Shown: positions 21,871 to 35,124 of the stretch, one piece after another
Numbering within the stretch: position 1 is the stretch's first letter
Layout of the letters: each line of letters opens with the position of its first letter
Source: Ceratotherium simum simum
Taxonomy: Eukaryota > Chordata > Mammalia > Perissodactyla > Rhinocerotidae
Assembly: GCF_000283155.1 (NCBI RefSeq)
Contig: NW_004454217.1
Location: 4,552,912-4,616,911 of the forward strand
DNA: 64,000 nt
Direction of reading: 5' to 3'
Made by a program: the position numbers and the translations under genes
The notes under the pieces: generated by a model
Database searches by the model: none
The model's input: only the letters and a program-made list of their open reading frames with translations
What the model was told of the DNA's origin: nothing

Positions 21871-21924
21871 CTCGGTTCCTTATCTCATCACGTCTTGTCT
21901 TCTCGTAATCTTAACTAGGTCGAT

Positions 21925-22285
21925 GGGATCTCCATCCAGGCGTCAGACTGCTCTTTCAAAAAGGCAAATACAGTCGTGTCATCCCATCCTTAATACATTT
22001 AGGTATTTAGGAAAAAGGGCAGATTCCTTGGATGATCATCAGCATCCATCCTTCACAGCTGGCCTCCTGGCTGCCTCACTAGAAGGTTCGTCTCCACTCT
22101 CCTCCACACCCTCTTCCCCTGATCCTGTTAACTACTCACAGCGACCCCTAGAGGTCATGCCATTTCACACCTCTGTGTCCTCTGCATGGAAAGCTCCTTT
22201 CTTTCTTCACATGCCCATCTCCCTCCTTCATACTCTTCCTGGACAATCCGTCCCAGTCTGCTTCTGTGTTCTGGGAGCTGACAGT
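21925..22285 (+). mobile_element. L2 LINE 3' region
   Basis: Sense-strand L2 features: CAGACTGCTCTTTCAAAAAG, TGGCCTCCTGGCTGCCTCAC, then TGTCCTCTGCATGGAAAGCT (the 'ctctgcctggaa' block) and CCTTCATACTCTTCCTGG. Confidence 0.65.
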
Positions 22286-22314
22286 CTGAAGAAGCAACAC
22301 TGGCATGGACTGTT

Positions 22315-22545
22315 AGGGGGCGGTATGGCACAGTGATCAAGGACATCGACTCCAGAAGTCAGAATGCCTACCTAAATCTCAGCCTTACTTTCCCCACATG
22401 CTGGCTGTGTGACCCTGGGCAAGTTACTTAGTCTCTCAATACCTCTGTTTCTCACCTATGAAATGGGGATTATGGCTTCATAAGCTTATTGCGAGGATTA
22501 AATGAGTCAATGTACTATGTGAACGATGTAAAATTACTGCTATTT
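22315..22545 (+). mobile_element. MIR SINE, well preserved
   Basis: GGTATGGCACAGTGATCAAG, GCTGGCTGTGTGACCCTGGG, CAAGTTACTTAGTCTCTCAA, CTATGAAATGGGGATTATGG and GCGAGGATTAAATGAGTCAA are in the MIR order. Confidence 0.92.
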
Positions 22546-24873
22546 GACAATTTTTTATTACAAAAAAAGGAAATTTCATTTGATTCACCCTAAAATATAA
22601 GGAAATAAAAAAGTGTCTGACACATGTAACCATTATGCAAAGGATAGTTCTGTGTGAAAAGCATTCCTCAGGTACACAGTATAAATTAAAGCATCTTTCT
22701 TAGCTTTAAAGCTATTTTCTATGTCCTTGAAGAAACAGCTCTAAACTGATGTTTCTGAATCAAAGCATCAGTTGTGTGGCATATGCAGAGCTGAATTCTC
22801 TATTGAATGAAGTGTTCTCCAGAGGGAGACAGCACCATTCTCCTAGAACATGTGTGTGGGAGGGGGAGGGGAGCAGGTAATGAATGATTCAGAGAGAGAG
22901 TTGTCATTGGCATTTAGTGAGAGAGGGCCATGAAGTCTAAATATACTGCACAATAAAGAACTGTCTGCTGATCCCCATACCCTACACTATTTTACGCAAC
23001 CACCACCACAACCAGCAACAATAATCTCCAATTACTGTTGACTGAGCAGTCCAGAAATCTCCTATACCTATTTTCCAGCTGTTCTCAGACAGAGCTAATT
23101 CATAGTATGGTACTGAATCTTGCAAATGTGATTTCTGTAACTGTTCTTGATAACAAGTTTTGATTAAGAAGCTTAAAAATTCATGATATACTCCTTTTTT
23201 CCAACTTGAATATGAAAAACATCATGTACCTCTAGCTGTGAGTTAGACTAAATTGTGTTTATGTTCTTGTTATAATCTCTTTTGGTACAATCTTTATTAG
23301 CATTGGAGAAATAGAATGACTTAAGACTTTGTATCTAATATGTGGCAGTAATTTCAAGGGATATTTTCTCAGAAAGGACTGGCAAGGTTGGCACCGTCTC
23401 TGGTATTTCTAGTCTTGGTTGCAAGACAAAGGAATATCTTTTTATTATAATTATTTAATGGCTAAGTAGCAAGAGGATAGCCTTATTTTCTTGTCTTAGT
23501 TTTGACCAGTACCGTGAATGATTTGTGCCATAATACTTTGTGAATTTCTGGTTTTCAAACACATAGGTATGTTTGTATTTCACCTGTTGATTTATTCCTC
23601 TTTTACATATAATAATCACTTTCTTTGAGGGGAGGAGGAAGCAAATCATCTGAGTATAAAAAAACAAAAGATAATTATGTGTGTATGAGTGTGTGTATCT
23701 AAGTGTGTTAATGCTTGTTTTTTTCCTTTCACAATATATGTAAAGCAGTAAGCTTTGTTCAATAAACTAATAAGTCAAGATTAAATTTAAATTTTTATGA
23801 TAATTTCTTAAATTTGTATCATCTAGAACCTATATTAGATTTTCTTATCTGTTGGCATCACTGAAAAGTTCCCCAACAATAAAAATATATTAACGTCATT
23901 AAGCTGGAACCTCAAGAGAAGGATTAGTAATTCACCTGCCTTTATACAACACTTACCAAACAGCTTTTACTATATTCTCATCATCACTCTTCTCTTTATA
24001 TAAGATCTCTAGCAGACAGGTAACACCAATGTTAACCAATGGTTTCCCCAGTAAGCATTCTAAATGATAATTAAACAAAACAAAACCTAGCAGTGTATCT
24101 GTGTATCTATATATCTTTTCAACTATGGTATTATGTTCTCTGTAAACCTGCAATACTTTTACCTAAAATTAAAAATTAGCAAATATCTTGTGTGTTTTCA
24201 CATATAAAATGCACTTTTCAAGATGCTGTATTCTTGAGAGCGAGGGTGAGTTACCTAGTGATTTAGGGTTTTATAACAAGAACCATTTCTTAGACATTTA
24301 GATTATTAGCAAACCCATGCATAAATTATACAAAGCTTTTGAACATCTGTACAGTCTGTTATTAACAGCATAACTGACACAATTGAAACTCAGAAACAAA
24401 TTTAAAGTAGGGAAGATATTTTAGTCCCTTTTTAATAACAAGCATATTGAAGCAACACATTTTTATTATTTCACATGTCCTGGGTGTTGGCAATGTGCTA
24501 GACACTACCCTGACTCTGGAATTACCCACATTCTGTGGAAAGCTTCTTCTAAAATAGATGTTATTATCTAATCTGTATATTTGATAGGATAGATGGTGGC
24601 CCTGGCCCATTTTGTCCTCTTTTAGGATTTTCCTAATTAAGCAAGATCCGGAGACTCCTCTGAGAGGCATGTGGCAGAAGCTGAATCATCTTCATCTTTA
24701 CATGGAATAAATACTGTGCTGTTGAGGAAGCCCCAATACTGTTTGTTACATGTCTGAACATCAATGTTGGACTATTACATGGGGTAAAATATAAGCCAAT
24801 AATAATGGGAACTTTAAAATCATGTTTATCTTGATACCAGATTCTTTGGGAGTATCAACTAAACTTGCATAAA
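22546..24873. other. Intron, nothing recognised
   Basis: 2.3 kb of mostly unique-looking AT-rich DNA; a purine-rich GAGAG patch near 22855-22930 is the only compositional feature. Confidence 0.4.
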
Positions 24874-25434
24874 TGTTAGCGGACCAAATGTGGGTCCCTT
24901 CTTGGGAGTTAAATCAAACTGCAACAGAAGTAGTTGTTTCACAAACTAGAATTTTTATTTGCAGCATGCAGCAAAGGAAAATGGAGACCATAGGGAATAA
25001 TTTCACAAAGCTATGGCCCCCAGAGCGCGGGGAGGTGGGTACCTTTATTTGGGATAGGAAAAGAGTATTCGAAGGGGAAGTTTCATCATCACATGTAGAG
25101 GTGAGCATAAGCTTGCACATGCGTGGTTTGAAATCGTGCTTCTACATACATCGCATGACCTAAAAATGGCTGCTTTGCCCCTCCCAGAGGAGGGGAATTT
25201 ATGATATTAATGAGGGCAGGTTACTTTAGTACAACTCTCTGCCTATCTGTGCAGGTGCCAATCTTGTGGTTGTGGTCTGGGCCTGTCTGGTCCATTTCAG
25301 ACCAGCTGGGTCCAGGGTGATTGTCACTTTGAGCTTCTTCCTGGAACATAGCTGAAAACCACATAAGCTCAAGGCCCCGGGGTGTTAGATAAAGGAACAC
25401 CTGCACCTTTCAAGAAGACTAGAGAATTACGTCA
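24874..25434 (-). mobile_element. Solo LTR of an endogenous retrovirus
   Basis: On the minus strand it begins TGACGTAATTCTC and ends GGACCCACATTTGGTCCGCTAACA, shown here in parts: the 'catttggtccg' block just before a terminal CA is typical of retroviral U5 ends. An AATAAA lies upstream in CTGCAAATAAAAATTC. The outer bases are TG and CA. Candidate short direct repeats (gcata, 24867-24871 and 25436-25440) are slightly offset. There is no internal viral sequence on either side. Confidence 0.6.
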
Positions 25435-26879
25435 AGCATAGAGGTTAGAATGTAGGCAAGACAAGAGAAGCAGGTTAGGGTCCATGTCTGGTGACATAAG
25501 CACAGGTCTTAGTATAGCATCTGGCACACAGTAGGTGGTAATTTTTTTCTTGCTTAATATCCTTATCCCCACTCTACTACCACTCTTTTTTCTTCTCTCC
25601 TTCCTTCCCTTTTTTTCTTTCTTCCTTCTGTGTGCTGGATCCTATTCTAGGCAGCACAGATTCATACATGGTGACCCAAATCTCAAACAAGAGAAATGGG
25701 GCTGAATTTGGCCAACACTTTCCGAGGACTAGGTAACAAATATATTCAACTACAGATTCCCCCAGATACTGGCAGGCTAACCACATGAGGAGTCTCTATC
25801 TGCTGTGTCATGTTATGCTACCTATTATGAGATCTTCACTAAATATAGCCCAGCATTTAAAATTCAACAGTAAAACTCTGGCTCTGGAACACTTGAGGGA
25901 AACTTATTTTCATATTTTCTAAACCTCTTAGTTTACTACTATCCCTGAATAGCTATCCCTGAATATATATCAAAAGCCTGTGGGCACAGCTAGAAAATAG
26001 TGTAGGTACTTGTGTCCATGGATCCAAAGGGGATACCAATTTCTTTCAAAAGAAGCTAGAAAATATTCACATTCCACTAAAGGGGAGTTCTCTGGTTCTA
26101 ATGCTCATATTTCAGATGAAAAGGATTCGCCAAGATTCTTTCAAATTTTGTGTTGACATTCCTATATCTGACTTTTCCATGCACAGCATTAACTGGCCAT
26201 TAGTAATAAATCTAGACAGAGTCAACATGGCAAACCATAATAACAGGATTGAAAATAAGACATCACAGAGCAGCTAGATGACCCACTTGTTCTGTTATGA
26301 ACTGATGGCTTTCCACTGTCCAAAGTGAGAATTTTCATTGTAGTTTCAGATAGAGGTTTAATTACATTTGTGACCGAAGTTGTCCATGTTTTACTTAATT
26401 GTCTCATTATCTTATATACTCTTATCAGTGTGGCCTTGCATTCTATATTATTTGAGAAATTGATTCAGAAAAGAACAAAAAAGCATATGTACACCACCTA
26501 GTCTGAAATTTGTCATTGATATGCTAGCAGTAATAGACTGCTCATATTCCCTAAACACAAAATGCAACTTTTCACTTGCAGTCTTTGTATATGTTGCCCC
26601 CTCTGCCAGCAGTGTTTTTGTTTCTTCTTTCTTTCCTGTACTGCAACTGTACCTGTGATCTTATTAATAATTGACTCTACATTTATAAAGTTCTAAATCT
26701 TTGCCAATGTTAATGGCATGGGACGATTTTAGACTTCGCATTTCACTTGGAGCTTTCCCAAACAACCCTAATCAGAATGCGTTTTCTGTTTTCGTAGCAC
26801 TTCGGAGAGAGAGATAAATAGACATTCAGGTAAGTAGATAGATAGATAGCTGGTTATCTATCTTAGCCTGTAACCTCTA
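25435..26879. other. Intron; a short CT-rich tract and weak L2/MIR remnants
   Basis: At 25525-25545 ATCTGGCACACAGTAGGTGG resembles an L2/MIR tail, followed by a CT-rich tract (25585-25630). A GATA tract lies at about 26836-26850. Nothing else is recognised. Confidence 0.4.
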
Positions 26880-27010
26880 CTTTAGTTTTCTTTATTGCAA
26901 GTATCTTCAAGTCAAAACCTGTGCCTTAATCTCTACTTACTCAGCACCTCACACTGTGCTTGGTACACAGTGGACACTTACTGAATAGTTTTTGAGTAAC
27001 CAAATTAATG
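26880..27010 (+). mobile_element. L2 3' end
   Basis: CTCAGCACCTCACACTGTGC, TTGGTACACAGTGGACACTT and ACTGAATAGTTTTTGAGTAA follow the sense L2 tail. Confidence 0.6.
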
Positions 27011-27023
27011 AACACTCAGAGTG

Positions 27024-27067
27024 CATATTCTAATGCTGAGGTAAACATATTCTAATGCTGAGGTAAA
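27024..27067. repeat. Perfect 22-bp tandem duplication
   Basis: The unit CATATTCTAATGCTGAGGTA plus AA occurs twice head to tail, with no mismatch. Confidence 0.97.
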
Positions 27068-28368
27068 CACTGTGTGTTGCCTAGCCTTGAATTTTCCTGT
27101 ATTGTTCAATATTTGTAGAGAATAAAGATGGTACATATGAGAAGGAAATAAAATAATTAGTTTTCTTCATATGCAGGGTAAAGATAGTTTTAAAATGCAA
27201 GTTGTTGGTTTTACAAAAAAATTGTATGCCTACTTATTTAAGAGAAAGATATAAATGTGATATATAGGAGGCAAAATTGTCATTTCAATTTGTACTATTG
27301 ATATTCACATAAGTCCAGGAGGGAAGCTCAAATAGTTGTCCATAAGATGGAGAGGAGAAGGGTGAAAGCAGTATAATTTTGCCTGCCATGTTACAGATTA
27401 GCAAGTGTAAAACTTTTCCAGAGGTTTAGCAGAATTTCATCATTTTGGGGTTATAGTGGTTTACTTAGGTTGGGGAGGGGCAGTGCTAATGGTTCTTTCT
27501 TCGGAGGAATATTTATCACTGTTTAGAATTGCTGACACATTGTAGTAACAAAAAACAGGCTGACTTTTAATCAGCTTTATTCTTGTTTTTAAGTTCTCTA
27601 CAGCAGAGCACCCCATACTGTCTGCACGGGAAGCTGACCTCTCCAATGTTGCCCATAGTGAGCCACAGTCAGCTTACTAACGCTTCAGATTTGTGCAAGT
27701 AGTTGGACCATCTTGAAGAGTCAGGAATTCACATATTCAGATAGTTTGTCTGATTTTTTGATATATCTAGCTAACTTTCACAAGTAGAATAAACAGGTGA
27801 AAACACTTGGAAAAGAACAAGGCAGTCTAATATTATGAGACCCGTTACAGACCCTCTTTGCACCACAGACTCTTGATAGGGCTTCAAGAAAAGCCTGACA
27901 TAGGCTTGATGTATTTAGATGTTGACTATTGCTGAAAACCAGATAGAACTGGGGAAACTGTATAATGTTTTGGAAAGTTACTCATTGCTGAGTTTAAGCA
28001 TGTAAAAACTGTGATATTTTCATAGGCAATTTAAAGTGGGAACCGAGTACAAAGAAGTAGGAAAGTAACAGAAAAGATGAGACGGACATGCTCACATAAC
28101 ACTAATTAGACACAAAGACTTAAATGAAGTTTGTGGAGTGGAGTGAATTCCTGATGACAGACAAATCTAGACAAAGCCTAGAAAATGTCAAAGGAGTTTG
28201 TTCTTACTGTGTGGGTTATTTGAAAATGCAATACCTTTAAATGGGTGATACCTCAAATTGCAAATAATAACATTAATTAATAACCTGCTCTTTTACACTA
28301 TTTCTGAGGCTAAAGCAGAATGCTGGAAAAATTCACTTTTAATCTTTATTGTATGTTTGCAAAACAAG
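27068..28368. other. Intron, nothing recognised
   Basis: AT-rich sequence; no repeat or open frame of note. Confidence 0.45.
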
Positions 28369-28376
28369 TGAGGATA

Positions 28377-28695
28377 GGGGCCAGCCCTGTAGCTTAGTGG
28401 TTAAGTGCGCGTGCTCCACTACTGGCGGCCCGGGTTCGGATCCCGGGCGTGCACCGACTCGCCGCTTCTCCGGCCATGCTGAGGCTGCGTCCCACATACA
28501 GCAACTAGAAGGATGTGCAACTATGACATACAACTATCTACTGGGGCTTTGGGGAGAAAAAGGGAAAAAAAAAGGAGGAGAATTGACGATAGATGTTAGC
28601 TCAGGGCCGGTTTTTCTCATCAAAAAGAGGAGGATTGACATGGATGTTAGCTCAGGGCTGATCTTCCTCACAAAAAAAATTAAAAAAAAAAAAAA
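28377..28695 (+). mobile_element. ERE1-type SINE with duplicated tail
   Basis: Head GGGGCCAGCCCTGTAGCTTA, B-box-like GGTTCGGATCC, the ACAACTATCTACTGGGGCTT block and poly(A). The tail GATGTTAGCTCAGGGC occurs twice. The target duplication tgaggata lies at 28369-28376 and 28696-28703. It is close in sequence to the copy at 1152. Confidence 0.96.
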
Positions 28696-28703
28696 TGAGG
28701 ATA

Positions 28704-29947
28704 ATGGTTAAATTATTTTCCTTAAGATAATGCAAGCACATGAAAACAAATCAATATGATTGAGAAGATGATATATATAAAGAGCAACAATCCCCATCCA
28801 TCCCCTCTCCACCCCCACTCTTATTCCTCAGAGATGATATCTTTTCGTAATTCTTTTGACAATTAGTTCCATATCTCTAAATAATATGCTTATATGTCCA
28901 TTTGTTTATTTATCCCTTTTACATAATATTAATGCAATCTCTAGTGTGAAAACTGAAGATTAGTCCCTTGCCTTAATCCTTTCCTTTTCCTTTTCTTTTT
29001 CTCCTCTGAATTATATATATATATATATTTATACACACATTAGTTATTTTTGACACTTTAAATAGTATTTTTACATCTCTATTTCTTATTCTGTTAATTT
29101 ACTACAATATCTCTTGAGTATCCACATTAGTAAGATGAACATATTGTACTCCTACCTGTTCTTCTAGCTTCCTTCTACTTTTCCACATCTCACCATCTCA
29201 TTATATTTCCAGGCATGCTGACTTTAACATTCTGCCTGGCAACCACAACCAGATCCTAGATAAGATAACCGTATTTTATCTATGAGAAGTCTAAAGTGGA
29301 AAAGCAATAAAGAGCGTTTAGATGACCATTACTATGTAAATATCATTTGATGCCAGTCTCAGTTAAGTGTGAAGATTACATTTCTTTTCATATGGGTCCG
29401 ATATTTTATTACCTGCACTGCTTAAAGGGAATTTTTCTAGGATCAAGGTCAAATGGATTCCCTTCCATCCTATCAATTACTTAAAATTAGGGCATTTTAT
29501 TTTGCTCATGTTTGGACTATTGTTGTCTTCCACAGTTTCATTTTTCCAGGAGTTCCTCAACATCTTTTTTTCGTAAATTGCTTCCCTTATCTTTATTGTA
29601 TCATCACTTTAAATTCCCAGTCATACTTTCAATTCTACCAAACCTTCCCCTTTCCCTCCCAGAGATCTCCTATCTATGCTTTCTGTTCTTGAGCACCGGT
29701 CTGTACTGGTTGTTCTATAGTGTGACAGGAGACCCTATTCAGGTTGAGAGTGGTCAGTGTGTAGAGCTGCAGATTTTTCTTTGGAGATGGCAGACATCCT
29801 AATGCAAGAATGAAGAGAGCATCCACAGTAAGAACCTTACCTTTCCATGGACAAATCCTTTCCTTTTAAGAGAAGAACTATCTAGATTTCATTTGTAAAC
29901 TTGTTTTTGCTTTGAGGTCAAAAAAGCTACTCTGTTTTATATTTTAG
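28704..29947. other. Intron; CT-rich and TA tracts only
   Basis: A pyrimidine-rich stretch at 28975-29005 and a TA run at 29014-29030. Nothing else is recognised. Confidence 0.45.
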
Positions 29948-30470
29948 GTGATTATATTAGTTATCTATTCCTGTGTTGCAAATTATCCCAACGCTTAGCA
30001 TCTTAAAGTAACAAGCATTTATTATCTCATGATTTTTGTGGGTTAGGTCAATTTGAGTGAAGCTTAGCTGGGTGCCTTTGGCTCAAGGTCTTTTGAAACT
30101 GGAGTCAAGCTGTTGACCAAGCCTGCAGTCTCATTTGAAGGTTTGACTGGAGGGTGGGACTCCACTTTCAAGGCAGGCCTTGTTCTCTCACATGTTGGCA
30201 CAAGGTTGCCTCATGAAAGCTGGCAGCTCAATTCCCCCAGGGCAAGTGAACTGAGAAGATTTAGAAAGTGGGAAACAGAAGGCGGGGGGAGGAGCTCACC
30301 TAGGATGGGAGCCACAGACTTTTTATAACCTAATCTTGGAAGTGATCTTCCATCATGGCTGCTGTTATTCTAGCCCACACTTAGGCAGAGGAAATTACAT
30401 AAGGGTATGAACACCAGGAGCTGAGGATTTCTGGAAACCATTTTAGAGGGCTCCACAATGTCATAGAGTT
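29948..30470 (-). mobile_element. MLT1 MaLR LTR
   Basis: The plus strand reads TATTAGTTATCTATTCCTGT, then CAAATTATCCCAACGCTTAG, CATTTATTATCTCATGATTT, and ends near GGGTATGAACACCAGGAGCT, the reverse complement of an older MLT1 LTR over almost its full length. Confidence 0.85.
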
Positions 30471-31840
30471 AGGGGGATGCCAAGTGGAATGATTTTTTAT
30501 ATATATTTTTTGCTAATCTCCTTCCAGATCTTCTCCAGATTGGCCCTCACTAACTCTTTATCCCTGTATCTCTGCACCATATTCCACGCTGTGCATTTTT
30601 GTGCTTATCTCACTCATCAACCTTTTTTCATTCACTTCTAGTCTTCCGCTAGTGTTTGGAATTCTCTTGATTTTGTTGTATACTTTTCCTCTTCACTGTT
30701 AAGATTTTACAGACCACTTTTGTTCTTCAAGCTTTTATTTTCATGGGGCCTCAGAAGGCAGAGACACAAAAGCATCTGTTTTCTCCCTCAACTTGAACTA
30801 GACATTAGGATTATTACTATGACTAGAGGAAATTAAATGTTTTGGCACTTCCTTTAGCCACTATGCAGAAAAGAATGCCCTTTGCATTTCAAATAACTTC
30901 TTTTCACATTCAAAAGACAGATGAGAAGTCTTCTCTATGCCCACAATTAATCTAGTTTTCAACTTTTAACAGATCCTGAAATATGAGGAAAACAACATAT
31001 CATTCTTATCATTTCTGAATTCTGAGCTTCCTAGTCTTTTCCCCCACTAGCTTATCCTGCTGAAGCAGTTTCTACTTGCTTGAGTACTTATGGTATTGCA
31101 CTTATACGATCCCAAAGAATCTATTAATTTTCTCAGTTTGACAAAGTTTAGCAATAATCATTTGGACTCAAAGAGCAATCACAAAAATTTTAAATGACTC
31201 TGTGGTTGATAAGGCCTGAGTTCTTTTGCATTATTTTATTGTCATTCATTTCTGATAGTTGGAAGTAGATGATGTGGTAAGCCAGCAAAATAGCCTTCAA
31301 TCTCTCTAATATCTTATCTTTAATGAAATCTTAGACGAAAATGGTCTTATATTTCTGACTTCATAACCCTCTATTCGTCAATGAAGAAAAGCCAAAATGA
31401 AAAGTCAGGTATAGTTTTGTCTTGATATCCCATTTCAATTTCTTCCAGAGAGTAAGGAACAGAAATATTAGAGTACAGTTGGAAGGAGAGGGGGATTTTT
31501 GTTATTAGCTGTATTCCCATGTTCTGGCTTTTTATACTTTGACTTCAAAAACATTTGCACATTAATTTCAATGGTAATTAAAGCAAAATTACTGCTTGCT
31601 TTGCTAAAAAGGAACTCAGAGACTAGTACAAATAAAAAGCAATAGAGAGAAACATTTTACATTCAAACCTAGCCATGTATGACGTTTAATAGCCTTATGA
31701 AGTTATCATTACCTATTTTTATCATTTCAAAGTTGACTGTTCTTCCCTACTCAAAGAAAGATATTCTATGTATTTAGTTAAGTTGGATTAAAATAAATTT
31801 TCTTTTGCCTTTTTTTTTTAAGTTCTCAGGACTACTTTGT
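30471..31840. other. Intron, nothing recognised
   Basis: AT-rich sequence between two MLT1 LTRs of the same orientation, 1.4 kb apart. No MaLR internal gene region could be recognised, so they appear to be separate insertions. Confidence 0.4.
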
Positions 31841-31844
31841 TTAT

Positions 31845-32325
31845 CAGTTAGTTTTTGCTGTGTTGCAAACTACGCCAAAACTTAGTCACTTAGAACAGCA
31901 ACCATTTATTTAGCTTACAGTTCTGTGGTTCTGCAATTTGGACTGGGCTCAGCTAGATGGTTTTTCTGATCTGGGTTGGGTATGGCTGATCTCAGCTGGT
32001 CTTGTTCGTATATTGATGATCTGCTGCCAGGTTGACTAGGGACTGGTTGATCCAAGACGGCTCAGTTGGGAGCCAAGATGGCTCAGCTTATCTATGCTCC
32101 ACATGTGTCTTATCCTCCAGAATTATCACAGAATTCTTTGAGTGAGAGTTGAACTATGCAAAACCTCTTGAGGCCCAGGCTCAGAGCTTACATAACATTG
32201 CTTCTGCTGCATTGATAAGCAAGTCACAAGATCAGCCCAGATTCAAGGAGAGGAATTGCAAGAATTGTGGCCGTGTCTGTAATTGATCACAACTTAAAGA
32301 GTGTGACCTGTATTAATATTTGTGC
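31845..32325 (-). mobile_element. MLT1 MaLR LTR, diverged
   Basis: TATCAGTTAGTTTTTGCTGT, CTACGCCAAAACTTAGTCAC, CAACCATTTATTTAGCTTAC and AGTTCTGTGGTTCTGCAATT follow the reverse-complement MLT1 3' end; the rest is more decayed. Confidence 0.75.
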
Positions 32326-33209
32326 ACCAGCCTACCATATGATAAAATCATGTTGTCACATACCTTTTATAATAGCTAAAAAGTCAAATGAAGACAAACA
32401 AATGTGTACACAGATTTGTCAACATCTAAAAAATTGGGGTTAACAAGTCTAATACTGGCTATTTCCATTCTAGCTACCTTCCTCTGAAGACAATCTCCTA
32501 GGTAAAGAGTGGGTTAGGATTCCTTCCTGGGCACGTGCAGTATCAGAACAGCTGATTTGTTCAGCTGACAGTAGGTGCTGTGTAAGTCTTGTAGTTAGCT
32601 CTCTCCCCCTTCCTCCCTAGAGGTATTCATCAGCAAACTTTGATGGTCAAAGATCACATCATTCAAAGATCATTATATTGCAAAGTACATGAATCTATTT
32701 TGAGATACATTATAAAAATATAGATATAGATATAGATATAGACATACCTTTCATGTTCTTGATTAAATAAGCTTGCCATAGTCACCCTTTCTGTGTCCCC
32801 TTTACACACAAACCCACATTCCTCCACATTTTCCTCAATTTTATATTTTATATTATTTTTCTCTTAGTATATGCTTTGTAGTTGTCATAATTTTCCTTTT
32901 TGAGTAAGTTTTCTCATTCAAGCCATAGGCTAAAGAGATGGCAAAACTTAAAGGAAGGTCATTGTTTTCCCCTGTGAGGATAAGAATATTATCTGGATTG
33001 GAATCTATCTTCAAAATTTTGCTTTTAAGTCACCTTGACATTCCTATAAAATCTGCTTAAACATCTCGCAGAAGTGAATAGCATGTTTTTTTTCTCAGTC
33101 TAAAAATATTTTAAGAAAGAAAAAGAACACTCCCCTTCTAGTAAATGGGTAGAGAGAGTGAAACTCTACTTTATGTAGGAAAGAAAATCCGGGTAGTTAG
33201 AATTAGAAA
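32326..33209. other. Intron; short TAGATA tract at 32720-32744
   Basis: Four units of TAGATA in an otherwise unremarkable AT-rich stretch. Confidence 0.5.
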
Positions 33210-33214
33210 ATATG

Positions 33215-33580
33215 TGTTATGGACTGAATGTTTGTGTCCCTTCAAAATTTGTATGATGAAACCTTACCCCCAAAGTGATGGTATTAGGAGGTAGGGCTTT
33301 GGGAGTTAACTAGGATTAGATGAAGTCATGAGGGTGAAGCCCCCATGAATGAGTAGTGCCTACATAACAGAGAACTTGCCTCATCTCTTTGCTCTCCACT
33401 ACATAAGGACACTATAAGAAGTCAGCAGTCTGAAACCCAGAAGAAGGTTCCCATCAGAACTAGATTATGCTAGTATTCCAATCTCAGACTTCTAGCCTCC
33501 AGAGCTGTGAGTAATAAATTTCTGTTGTGTGCAAGCCACTCAGTCTGTGGTGCTTTGTTATAGTAGCCTGAACTAAAACA
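33215..33580 (+). mobile_element. MST/THE-type MaLR solo LTR with intact duplication
   Basis: It begins TGTTATGGACTGAATGTTTG, has GTGATGGTATTAGGAGGTAG, GTGAGTAATAAATTTCTGTT and the end GCCTGAACTAAAACA, the layout of MSTB-like LTRs. A perfect 5-bp duplication atatg flanks it (33210-33214 and 33581-33585). Confidence 0.92.
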
Positions 33581-33585
33581 ATATG

Positions 33586-34144
33586 ATATCTTGATTCAAG
33601 TGGTATGAACTATTAGAACAGCAGAAACACTGATACCAGGGAAAATCTCACAAAGCTAAAAAGATGTGTTTGGGAAATTATCCATACTTTTGATTTAACT
33701 CCCCCAAGTGTAGCCTCTCTTATTGCAAATAACCAAGTTACATTGGCTTTTATTTCTTCCTGAGACATACAGTCGATAAAATGTTCTCATTTTATCATCA
33801 CATGCCCTCATTGTGGTGTGATGAAATGGAAGAATGAAATATAAGAAAAGCATATGACTTTAACTCTATTTAAGACAAATAGAATCAAGCTTTTATTTTC
33901 AGCTTAAAATAATACATTCACGTTTTGAATTACATTCTAATGCAGGCCAGTCACCTCTGCTAAAACTACTCATTTATTAGACTATACATAAATTATCCAA
34001 GGGTACTTTAAAATAGCAGTATTCAGATAAATCAACATAGAAAATACATTTTCAGAAAGGAAAGGGAATATTATGGAAATAGTTAAGGCATAGATCTATA
34101 TAGGTGTGAGCAATACACATAACCACATTAAAATATTGACATTA
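33586..34144. other. Intron, nothing recognised
   Basis: AT-rich sequence; a short TCATTTTATCATCA direct-repeat-like patch near 33785-33800 only. Confidence 0.4.
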
Positions 34145-34385
34145 TTTCATTTGTTTACTAAGTAAATATTTTTGAAACACCTAGTGTAGGTAAGGCACTG
34201 TTCTACACAGTGTGGAAACACTGGAACACAGTGGATTGAAAACCCTGCCCTCATGATGCTAAAATTTTAGCAAGTGGAGAAAAATATAAAGAAAATGCAT
34301 AAGCAAACTATGTTGTCTATCGGGTGATGGTAAATACTATAGAGAAGAATACTGGGAAAGGAAACTAGGTAGTGACTGTAAAAAA
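34145..34385 (-). mobile_element. L2 3' region
   Basis: AGGTAAGGCACTGTTCTACA, CCTGCCCTCATGATGCTAAA and ATGGTAAATACTATAGAGAA are the reverse complement of the L2 tail. Confidence 0.7.
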
Positions 34386-34861
34386 CACCCACGTGAAAGG
34401 CTTTCTTTTACAGGCTTAGTTATCATCAAGTGTTCATTTAAAACATGCATTATTAGATGATATTTTCACTGAATCACTTAATTCCAATTGTAAATGCTAC
34501 TACCCATGACTTCATAGAACCTCCCTAGCTCTACACCGTGTCTATGCCACCTTGAATACATCTTGGGGGACACACTCCTTTGTTAATATGAATGAAAGCA
34601 CAAATTATCTCCCCAGGAAACTTTATGTACACAGAACAGTTTGCATGCAATTTGAGTGCTTTAGAGATCTTCTGAACTTGATCCATGGAACCCAATTAGA
34701 AAAGTCTGAAGTCACTTTAAAGTTACATCTACTAAAGTTGGGTGCTACTGTAGTAACAAAAGCCTTTATAGGAGGCAAAAAATATGTCAGTTTGGAAAGA
34801 ACTAAGCCTTTCTGTAAAGATGATTATAACAAGATTTCAGTAAAAATTTGTGATTTCCACT
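34386..34861. other. Intron; contains the start of a chance open frame
   Basis: A 141-codon plus-strand frame (34552-34977) begins here but its last third is MLT1 LTR sequence, and the rest matches no protein I know. I treat it as non-coding. Confidence 0.5.
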
Positions 34862-35077
34862 CTATATTAGTCTGCTTGAGCTGCTATAACAAAATTCCAC
34901 AGACTGAGTGGCTTAAACAACAAAAATTTATTTTCTCATGTTTCTGGGGGCTGGGAAGTCCAAGATCAAGGTGCTAGCTGGTTTGGCTTCTGGTGAGAGT
35001 GCCCTTCCTGGCTTATAGACAGCTGCCTTCTCTCTGTGTCTTCCCATGGCCTTTCCTAGGTGAATGCTCCTGGAGAC

Positions 35078-35124
<47 letters not shown>

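Noticed and set aside
34552..34977. 141-codon plus-strand open frame
   Set aside because: The last part is antisense MLT1 LTR, the rest matches no family I know, and there is no splice or codon-use signal. Treated as chance.
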